Shown: in pieces, positions 1-4,542 of the stretch
Numbering within the stretch: the first letter of the stretch is position 1
Layout: each line of letters opens with the position of its first letter
Assembly: GCA_039933635.1 (NCBI GenBank)
Contig: JBDTNQ010000173.1
Coordinates: forward strand, 1 to 5,513
DNA length: 5,513 nucleotides
Direction: 5' to 3'
Source of the DNA: JBDTNQ01 sp039933635
GTDB taxonomy: Bacteria; Acidobacteriota; Vicinamibacteria; Vicinamibacterales; SCN-69-37
Position numbers and translations under genes: made by a program
The notes under the pieces: generated by a model
Told to the model about the DNA's origin: nothing
The model's database searches: none
The model's input: the letters and a program-made list of their open reading frames with translations, nothing else

Positions 1-7
1 TCGTCAT
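1..7 (-). CDS. 5' end of a minus-strand gene leaving the window (only two codons visible)
   Basis: On the minus strand, bases 7-1 read ATGACGA. An ATG at 7-5 overlaps the TGA stop (6-4) of the upstream small gene in the classical four-base ATGA arrangement, which usually marks translationally coupled genes. Only Met-Thr and one further base are inside the window, so the product cannot be identified. From memory, small proteins resembling the upstream one often precede nucleotidyltransferase-like genes in Acidobacteriota, but nothing here can confirm that. The ATG could also be a chance by-product of the stop codon. Confidence 0.4.
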
Positions 8-198
8 CGAGTCGCCTTCCGTCCAGCCTCCTGCACCGTCACGAGAAAGCGGACGAAGTCCTGCAGCTTGAGGATGCGCTGCTCCGGCGTGAGCTTGAGA
101 TTCTCGCGCAGCAACGTACGATCGATATCTTTCTTGTACGCGTCGACCGTCGGATTGGGCTCGAGCGAAATCGCGTCGAGGCGCGTGGCGGGCCGCAT
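4..198 (-). CDS. Small conserved-type hypothetical protein, about 64 aa
   Basis: This is a short soluble protein with no signal peptide or membrane segment. From the chosen ATG at 198 it starts MRPATRLDAISLE. It then has a charged helical core around residues 19-54, with DIDRTLLRENLKLTPEQR followed by KLQDFVRFL. The 'hDRTLhRENLxLTPEQRhxKL' pattern matches small acidobacterial proteins I recall encoded just upstream of nucleotidyltransferase-like hypothetical genes; that link is memory, not shown here. The stop overlaps the next ATG at the window edge, so the two are probably co-translated. The start is uncertain: in-frame alternatives are ATG 231 and TTG 267, and none has a clear Shine-Dalgarno. 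ATG 198 is preferred because conserved-looking sequence begins soon after it, and because a TATACT box ends six bases before it, which fits a leaderless mRNA. Confidence 0.65.
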   Translation of the reverse strand: MRPATRLDAISLEPNPTVDAYKKDIDRTLLRENLKLTPEQRILKLQDFVRFLVTVQEAGRKATR

Positions 199-210
199 GC
201 CTGGAGTATA
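199..210 (-). promoter_or_regulatory. Candidate -10 box for a leaderless transcript
   Basis: The minus strand reads TATACT (complement of 205-210), five of six matches to TATAAT, followed by six bases and then the ATG at 198. This spacing would put transcription initiation at or next to the A of the start codon, consistent with the absence of any ribosome binding site. No good -35 hexamer is visible at 16-18 bp upstream, where the sequence is CAATGA or similar. The box also lies inside the reading frame if the upstream ATG 231 or TTG 267 were used. It is a candidate only. Confidence 0.35.
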
Positions 211-333
211 CGTCGGCAGACTTCCCCTCATTGCGTCGCGGGTCGGAGCGGATCGCAGAATCTGCAACGCGTCGGTGCGACGCCTTCGGATTCGCGCCCA
301 TTTCCGCTCGGCACGCCCGTTGCTCCATTCCTC

Positions 334-347
334 TTGCGCTGACGCAA
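334..347. repeat. Inverted repeat upstream of the coiled-coil gene (possible operator)
   Basis: TTGCG at 334-338 and CGCAA at 343-347 are perfect inverted copies around the four bases CTGA. The repeat lies 44 bp upstream of the ATG at 392 and only one base before a second palindrome (349-363). Its position between divergent genes and next to another palindrome makes a regulator-binding site plausible. Five-base arms alone could arise by chance. Confidence 0.3.
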
Positions 348-348
348 A

Positions 349-363
349 GACGATGGCATCGTC
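349..363. repeat. 15-bp near-perfect palindrome upstream of the coiled-coil gene (possible operator)
   Basis: GACGATG (349-355) and CATCGTC (357-363) are perfect seven-base inverted arms around a single G. A one-base centre cannot fold as a hairpin loop, so a dimeric DNA-binding protein site is the more natural reading. It sits about 18 bp before the AGGAGG ribosome binding site. If translation began at the in-frame ATG 353 instead, the palindrome would cover the start codon. No regulator can be assigned. Confidence 0.35.
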
Positions 364-380
364 GTCGTCTTTCGCGCCGC

Positions 381-386
381 AGGAGG
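381..386 (+). promoter_or_regulatory. Strong Shine-Dalgarno AGGAGG that decides the start at 392
   Basis: AGGAGG lies five bases before the ATG at 392, which is ideal spacing. The open frame continues upstream as far as an ATG at 68, and includes an ATG at 353, but neither has a comparable ribosome binding site. The upstream stretch would also run antisense through the small minus-strand gene. This site is the best evidence that the protein begins MAGEEPVH. Confidence 0.75.
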
Positions 387-391
387 ATGAG

Positions 392-805
392 ATGGCGGGC
401 GAAGAACCAGTTCACACGCACGGGCGAATAGGCGAGGCCGACTTCATGGACATCGCAAACGGTTTCGGCGAAATGAGGGAGTTCGTGTCGCTCCAGGTCG
501 GCACCCTGCACACGAGGCTCGACGGGTTGCAGACGCAGTTCGGCGGGTTACAGACGCAGTTCGGTGGGTTACAGACGCAGTTCGACAAGTTGGAGACGAA
601 GGTCGACCGGCTACACACGCAGTTCGATAAGTTGGAGACGAAGGTCGACCGATTGCAGACGAAGGTCGACCGGATGGAGACACGGATTGACGATCTACAG
701 AAGGACATGAACGCGCGATTCGGAGAGGTCGATCGACGGTTCGACCAGGTGGACGGCAAGCTCGACCTGCTGGTGAGCGCGCTGATCAAGGGTCCGCAGA
801 ACTGA
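392..805 (+). CDS. Heptad-repeat coiled-coil protein, 137 aa, function unknown
   Basis: I do not recognise a named family. The protein has a charged N-terminus (residues 1-25, MAGEEPVHTHGRIGE). It is followed by a helix and a long run of seven-residue repeats from about residue 45 to 107. The units begin GLQTQFG three times, then alternate KLETKVD and RLHTQFD/RLQTKVD. Leucine (once methionine) in the second position and Phe/Val/Ile in the sixth give the a/d spacing of a parallel coiled coil. The C-terminal part, residues 103-130, has a second pattern (MNARFGEVDRRFDQVDGKLD) common in small bacterial coiled-coil hypotheticals, and ends in a short hydrophobic patch LDLLVSALI. There is no signal peptide or transmembrane helix, so a cytoplasmic oligomer or scaffold is likely. 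The start is fixed by AGGAGG at 381-386. The gene stands alone, divergent from the small gene on its left and convergent with the permease on its right. Confidence 0.75.
   Translation: MAGEEPVHTHGRIGEADFMDIANGFGEMREFVSLQVGTLHTRLDGLQTQFGGLQTQFGGLQTQFDKLETKVDRLHTQFDKLETKVDRLQTKVDRMETRIDDLQKDMNARFGEVDRRFDQVDGKLDLLVSALIKGPQN
524..712 (+). repeat. Nine tandem 21-bp units encoding the coiled-coil heptads
   Basis: Units start at 524, 545, 566, 587, 608, 629, 650, 671 and 692. The first three are near copies of each other: units 545 and 566 differ only in the last codon, GGT versus GAC. Units 587-607 and 629-649 are identical base for base, and 650-670 shares its second half with them. The last unit (692-712) has diverged. 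Identity at the DNA level, including synonymous positions, points to recent tandem duplication and not only to protein-level selection for heptads. Confidence 0.85.
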
Positions 806-816
806 GGCCGGCGACA

Positions 817-841
817 CGCCGTGGGCCTCGAGGCGACGGCG
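817..841. terminator. GC-rich hairpin between convergent genes (possible terminator)
   Basis: The perfect palindrome GCCTCGAGGC (825-834) is flanked by CGCCG (817-821) and CGGCG (837-841), which also pair, giving a stem with a small 3x2 internal loop. It begins 11 bases after the stop of the coiled-coil gene. On the other strand it lies 110 bp beyond the stop of the permease gene. There is no T-run on either side, so it is not a canonical intrinsic terminator. The rest of 806-950 holds only weaker inverted repeats (847-852 with 877-882; 874-879 with 899-904), and I see no gene there. Confidence 0.35.
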
Positions 842-950
842 AACGTCGAGTCGGCGGTCGGTTGGCGGAGCGTGCTGACTCGGAGGGTCGCGACATGTGT
901 CAGCGTGAAACCGCGGCGCAAGGAGCGCCAGCGTGCGAGCGCCATGCGAA

Positions 951-3623
951 TCAGGCTCGGAGCACCGCCGCAGGACTTGTGGCAGCGGCCCGGCTCGCGG
1001 GGATCAAGCAGGCCGCGACGGAGACGACGACGAGCAGGAGCGTGGCTGCCAGGAAACTCACGGGATCGATCGGATCGACGCCGTACAGCTGATTCCGGAC
1101 CAGTCCCGCCAGCACTGCAGCCAGGCCAGCTCCGACCGTCCCACCGATGAGCAGGAGCCAGGCGGCTTGTCGAAGAATGAGATTCCGGACGGAGCGCGGT
1201 GTTGCGCCGAGCGCCATCCTGATCGCGAGCTCCGTGGAACGCTGCCGAGTGGATTCAGCCACCACGCCGTAGACGCCGAGGACGGCGAGCAGCAATCCGG
1301 CCGCCCCGAAGACCGTGACGACCAGCGAGGTCAGCCGTGCCGGCCACAAAGCGAGGTTGAACCGGTCCTCCACCGTCCGAATGTCATAGAGCGGCACGCC
1401 CGGATCGATCGCATGCGCGAGCGCGGGCAAGCGTGAGACCAGATCGGCCGGCAACGAGGTGCGTACGAGCAGCGCCATCCGAGCGCTGTCGTGCTGGGCA
1501 AAGGGCACGTAGACAGTCGGCCGGACGTCCTCGAGCGGCTCCGAGTACTTGGCGTCGGCGATGACCCCGACCACCGTGCGCGGCTGAGTCTCCTGGAAAA
1601 GTTGAATGCGCCGGCCGATCGGGTTCTGCCCGCCAAAGCATTGCCGCCGACACGTCTCGTTGACGAGAGCGGTGGCTGGCGCGGCCGTTCCATCAGTCGC
1701 GGCGAACTCGCGGCCTTCAAGCACCGGCGTGCCGAGTGTCTTGAAAAAGCCTGGCGTGAGCACGTTCAGGCGAACCAATCTCTTCTCGGGAGACCCGCCA
1801 TCGTCGCGCCAAACGTCGACCGGCAAGCCGAGCGACGAACCGGTGAGCGGCACATGGGCGCCGAGCGCGGCGGAGATCACGCCAGGCTGATGAGTCAACA
1901 TCTCCAGCCACTGCTGAGGGATCCCAGAACCGGCGCTGGTCCCGCTCCCACTCGCCCCGAGATCGTAGTAGGCCGTGACCAGTCCTCGCGGTTCGAAGCC
2001 GAGGTCGACGCTGGCAGCACGATGGAGAGACCGGCCGAACAGCAATGCGCCGACGACCAGCGCGAACGACGCCGCCACCTGGATCGCGGCGAACAGCATG
2101 CGCAGCCGCAACTGATTCGAAACGCGGCCCCCCGCAGACGGGCGCGTAGAAGCCGCCAGGGCTGGTGGAAGGCTGACGAGCAGACCGACGACCACGACAA
2201 GAGCCGCCGCCACGACAAGGACGTGCCAATCCATCATGGTCCCTTGTTGTGGGAGGGCGGCCAACGACAACGGCACCCGTGAAGCGAGAAGAGAAGCTCC
2301 GAACGACGCCAGCGTGACGCCGCCGACACCACCGACCAACGCCAACCCAGCATGCTCGGCGATGACCTGCCGCACCAGACGGATGCGCCCGGCGCCGAGC
2401 GCGGACCGCAATGCCATTTCCGGCATCCGGGCTGCGGCCCGCAAGAGCAACAGGTTGGAGACGTTGCAGCACACCACCAGCAGTACGAGGGTGGCAAAGC
2501 CCCAGAGCAGTCGCCACAACTGGCGCACGTGGTCACGCCCGGCAGCGCTGACGGTACCTGCCAGGGCTTCGGCCGTGAGACCAGCGTCCAGGTTCTCGGC
2601 CGGAAATTCGGTCGCCAGGGTCTCTCCGATCGTCCGTACCACCGCTCGCCCCTGCGCCATCGTCACGCCCGGCCGCAGGCGCCCGACCGCCGACATCCAC
2701 GAAAGACTGCGATCGACGCGCGCCTCGGGCGTCGCGGCCGACGCCGGCGCGAGGACCGGCGCTGAGGCCAGCGGCAACCACAGGTCAACGGCGTCAGCCT
2801 CGCCCACACCGCGGAATACCTGGGCTGCCACGCCAATCACGGGCACCACCGTTCGATTGACGCGAATGGTGACGCGAGAGAGGTCCGCATCCGGGCCGAA
2901 GGCGCGGTTCCACAACGCCGCACTGACGACAGCTCCCAGAGCCCCCGGCTGATCGTCCGCGTCGAGCAATGGGCGCCCGCGCACGATATCGACGCCAAGC
3001 AGCGGAAAGAACTGTCCGTCGACGAACTGCGCCCGTGCCCGTTCAGATCGGCCTTCGTAGTCGATCGCCACCGCGGCGCTTGCGTACGCCGACAGATCCA
3101 CGACGCGATTCGCACGCTCGGCGAGCGACACGAAGTTCGGCCACGACATCAGATCGAATCCAGCTCCGCGTTGCGTTCGTCCCACGATGACCAGGCGATC
3201 GGGCGCGGACACTCCCGGTGTGGGACTGAAGAGCAGCGCCTGCAAGGTGGCAAACGCCCACAGGTTGATGCCGATGCCCAGGGCGAGGACGACGACGGCG
3301 ATTGTCGACGTGACGGGGGTGCGCCGCCACAACCGGAAGCCGTGCGCGACGTCGCGCCCGAGTTCGCACCACCAGACAAAGCGATGCTGCGCCGCCACGC
3401 GCTCTTCGATGGCGTGAACGTTTCCGAACTGCAACCGCGCGCGGCGCCTCGCCTGGTCCGCAACGAGGCCGGATGCCCGCGCCGCGTCGGCTCGCGCATC
3501 CAGATGAAACTGCAGTTCCTCTGCGATTTCCCGCCGTGTCTCGCGCTGCCGGAACATGCTCCGCAGGCGAAACCGGAGCGCCAACATCGCCGACGAGAAA
3601 CGATCCCAGGGAGTGGGCGCCAT
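951..3623 (-). CDS. ADOP-class ABC transporter permease (tandem MacB_PCD/FtsX), 890 aa, complete
   Basis: This is a large inner-membrane permease of the acidobacterial duplicated orphan permease class, related to MacB/FtsX; its substrate is unknown. The N-terminal cytosolic part (1-95) carries the REIAEELQFHLD helix seen in long-form ADOPs. Next come TM1 (about 104-130), a periplasmic MacB_PCD-like domain (about 133-365), and an FtsX core with TM2-TM4 (about 371-394, 425-449, 465-490). The second half repeats this plan: TM5 (508-530), a second periplasmic domain (about 535-760), and TM6-TM8 (764-788, 821-846, 855-878). Both cytosolic coupling loops are present: RMPEMALRSALGAG after TM2 and RSTELAIRMALGATP after TM6. 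No ATP-binding motifs are present. The chosen ATG 3623 shares its A with the PadR stop (TGATG), so translation is coupled; the open frame extends upstream only through padR itself. Total length and both halves look intact. A paired CX3C (Cys658, Cys662) in the second periplasmic domain is unusual. Confidence 0.9.
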   Translation of the reverse strand: MAPTPWDRFSSAMLALRFRLRSMFRQRETRREIAEELQFHLDARADAARASGLVADQARRRARLQFGNVHAIEERVAAQHRFVWWCELGRDVAHGFRLWRRTPVTSTIAVVVLALGIGINLWAFATLQALLFSPTPGVSAPDRLVIVGRTQRGAGFDLMSWPNFVSLAERANRVVDLSAYASAAVAIDYEGRSERARAQFVDGQFFPLLGVDIVRGRPLLDADDQPGALGAVVSAALWNRAFGPDADLSRVTIRVNRTVVPVIGVAAQVFRGVGEADAVDLWLPLASAPVLAPASAATPEARVDRSLSWMSAVGRLRPGVTMAQGRAVVRTIGETLATEFPAENLDAGLTAEALAGTVSAAGRDHVRQLWRLLWGFATLVLLVVCCNVSNLLLLRAAARMPEMALRSALGAGRIRLVRQVIAEHAGLALVGGVGGVTLASFGASLLASRVPLSLAALPQQGTMMDWHVLVVAAALVVVVGLLVSLPPALAASTRPSAGGRVSNQLRLRMLFAAIQVAASFALVVGALLFGRSLHRAASVDLGFEPRGLVTAYYDLGASGSGTSAGSGIPQQWLEMLTHQPGVISAALGAHVPLTGSSLGLPVDVWRDDGGSPEKRLVRLNVLTPGFFKTLGTPVLEGREFAATDGTAAPATALVNETCRRQCFGGQNPIGRRIQLFQETQPRTVVGVIADAKYSEPLEDVRPTVYVPFAQHDSARMALLVRTSLPADLVSRLPALAHAIDPGVPLYDIRTVEDRFNLALWPARLTSLVVTVFGAAGLLLAVLGVYGVVAESTRQRSTELAIRMALGATPRSVRNLILRQAAWLLLIGGTVGAGLAAVLAGLVRNQLYGVDPIDPVSFLAATLLLVVVSVAACLIPASRAAATSPAAVLRA

Positions 3624-3970
3624 CACGCCAGCCCAAGGACCCGCGACACAGCACCGCTCAGGCGGGCCCACTCCTGCGCCTCGGCCTGGAGCTGCCGCTG
3701 GCCCAGCGGCGTGACGCGATAGAACTTCGCGCGCCGGTGGGTCGCGGAGAATCCCCAATGGCTTGCGAGACAGCCACGGCCCTCGAGCCGATGGAGCGCC
3801 GGATAGAGGGCGCCTTCTTCGACGCGCAGGACGTCATCGGACAATCGCTGAATCCGCTCGGCCACGGCGAATCCATGCAGGACGTCGCCGCTGATGGCCT
3901 TGAGAATCAGCACGTCCAACGTACCCTGGAGCAGCTCCGGTCCTCGCTTGCGGCGACCCATCAGTGACAT
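3623..3970 (-). CDS. PadR-family winged-helix transcriptional regulator, 115 aa
   Basis: This is a cytoplasmic DNA-binding protein, probably a dimer. The PadR signature is clear. It has LLQGTLDVLILKAI (13-26) in the first helix, LHGFAVAERI (31-40), and then DDVLRVEEGALYPALHRLEGRG (45-66) covering the recognition helix. The wing follows, with HRRAKFYRVTPLGQRQL (78-94). The short C-terminal helix (95-115, including EWARLSGAVSRVLG) is typical of the small PadR proteins placed before ADOP permeases. The next gene starts within its stop codon, so regulator and permease form one operon. ATG 3961 is an in-frame alternative start. Neither start has a Shine-Dalgarno, and a possible -10 just upstream would give a nearly leaderless message. 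The protein probably represses its own operon; whether it also acts on the divergent genes is inference. Confidence 0.92.
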   Translation of the reverse strand: MSLMGRRKRGPELLQGTLDVLILKAISGDVLHGFAVAERIQRLSDDVLRVEEGALYPALHRLEGRGCLASHWGFSATHRRAKFYRVTPLGQRQLQAEAQEWARLSGAVSRVLGLA

Positions 3971-3983
3971 AGACGACTAATGT
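3967..3983. promoter_or_regulatory. Candidate PadR operator over the padR start
   Basis: ACAT (3967-3970) and ATGT (3980-3983) form an inverted pair nine bases apart, covering the padR start codon and its possible -10 region. PadR sites are usually described as ATGT-spacer-ACAT, so the order of the arms here is reversed. That lowers confidence. The location is what an autoregulated PadR operon would be expected to have. Confidence 0.2.
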
Positions 3984-4006
3984 ATCTGAATGGTTGACTC
4001 GAACAA
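3979..4006 (-). promoter_or_regulatory. Candidate promoter for the padR-permease operon
   Basis: Read on the minus strand, TTGTTC (complement of 4001-4006) and TACATT (complement of 3979-3984) are 16 bp apart and match the sigma70 hexamers only moderately. Transcription would start about one or two bases before the ATG at 3970, agreeing with the lack of a ribosome binding site. The element overlaps the forward promoter at 3994-4022. Confidence 0.35.
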
Positions 4007-4022
4007 AATGCTTTTCCATAAG
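3994..4022 (+). promoter_or_regulatory. Candidate sigma70-type promoter for the secreted protein gene
   Basis: TTGACT (3994-3999) matches five of six bases of the -35 consensus. CATAAG (4017-4022) matches four of six of the -10, with an optimal 17-bp spacer. The expected transcription start near 4029 leaves a leader of about 70 bases before the ATG at 4101. The stretch is distinctly AT-richer than the surrounding coding DNA, as expected for a promoter region. The leader also holds TAAG-ATA-CTTA (4036-4046) and a direct repeat of GTCCGGG (4064-4070, 4084-4090). Confidence 0.5.
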
Positions 4023-4100
4023 AACAAGTCACACCTAAGATACTTATGCGTCGGCAACCATTCGTCCGGGTTCCACGTCTGATGTCCGGGGAGGAAAGCG

Positions 4101-4475
4101 ATGAAGAGACTTGGAGTGGTGGTGGGCGGGCTACTCATGGCGGCTTTCGTGACGGCGGCGGCCATGACGGCGGCGGCTGACGTGACGGGCCGATGGAAGA
4201 CCGAGTTTCCAGGGCCGGGCGGTTCGACGGCCGTCGAGGTGCTGAATCTGACGGTGAAAGGCGAGACGGTTACTGGGACGTTCGCGAACGCGGTCGGAGG
4301 AGTCAGTCCCGTGCAAGACGGCCGGTGGGACGGCAAGACGCTTCGGTTCTGGATTCCGTGGGACGCGGGGCGCCTGGAGGCCGTGGGCACGCTGATTGGA
4401 GAGCGGCTGTCGCTGCAGGAGAAGACGAGTCAGTGGGCCGCGACGAGAACATTCACGCGAGTCGTCGCGAAGTAA
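4101..4475 (+). CDS. Small secreted beta-rich protein, 124 aa, function unknown
   Basis: The product starts with a clear Sec signal peptide: MKR, a hydrophobic and alanine-rich stretch to about residue 26, and a probable cleavage after AAA before DVTGRW. The mature part, about 98 residues, begins DVTGRWKTEFPGPGG and continues with alternating strand-like segments (VEVLNLTVKGETVTGTF, ISO-length strands at DGRWDGKTLRFWI, RLEAVGTLIGERLSLQEK). This resembles small exported acidobacterial and planctomycetal proteins with a 'DVTGxWxxxF ... L-K-G-x-x-TGT ... DGxxDGxxxxF' pattern, probably a small beta-barrel or sandwich of unknown role; this is a pattern-level recollection. It has no cysteine and no lipobox, so it should be soluble in the periplasm or exported. 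GGAGGA at 4090-4095, five bases before the ATG, supports the start. The next gene follows after 67 bp on the same strand and may be co-transcribed. Confidence 0.8.
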   Translation: MKRLGVVVGGLLMAAFVTAAAMTAAADVTGRWKTEFPGPGGSTAVEVLNLTVKGETVTGTFANAVGGVSPVQDGRWDGKTLRFWIPWDAGRLEAVGTLIGERLSLQEKTSQWAATRTFTRVVAK

Positions 4476-4533
4476 ACGCTGCGACGGGCCCATTGCAGCC
4501 GGCGCCTGACGCGGGTAATCTCCCGTCACCGCT

Positions 4534-4538
4534 GGAGG
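4534..4538 (+). promoter_or_regulatory. Shine-Dalgarno GGAGG for the second permease
   Basis: GGAGG lies four bases before the ATG at 4543 and fixes the start of the partial permease. The 67-bp gap before that ATG shows no promoter. It contains only an imperfect inverted repeat (GACGCGGG near 4508-4515 with CCCGTC near 4522-4527) and no T-run, so read-through from the secreted protein gene is possible. Confidence 0.6.
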
Positions 4539-4542
4539 ACCT

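Noticed and set aside
68..391. Upstream extension of the coiled-coil gene to ATG 68 or ATG 353
   Set aside because: The extension from 68 runs antisense through the small minus-strand gene and gives an Arg/Ser-rich sequence without character. AGGAGG at 381-386 points clearly to ATG 392. ATG 353 cannot be excluded but has no ribosome binding site.
524..712. Regular repeats considered as a CRISPR-like or minisatellite array
   Set aside because: There are no unique spacers, the period is exactly 21 bp, and the units translate as heptads in the real reading frame, so they are coding repeats.
874..904. GCTGAC and GTCAGC inverted repeat as a terminator for the permease operon
   Set aside because: The six-base arms are separated by a 19-base loop, with no T-run. 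The hairpin at 817-841 is a better candidate.
412..945. Minus-strand open frame of 177 codons opposite the coiled-coil gene
   Set aside because: Its repeated Cys/Asn/Pro/Ser pattern is just the reverse complement of the 21-bp heptad repeats, and there is no supporting start signal.
1491..2282. Plus-strand open frame of 263 codons inside the first permease
   Set aside because: It is antisense to well-defined transmembrane and periplasmic segments of the permease. Its product is low-complexity and Arg/Gln-rich, with no domain or ribosome binding site evidence.
3623..3758. N-terminal extension of the first permease by 45 codons
   Set aside because: The extra sequence overlaps the padR coding region in another frame and is Gly/Ala/Pro-rich. 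The family-like protein sequence begins after ATG 3623, which also forms the TGATG junction.
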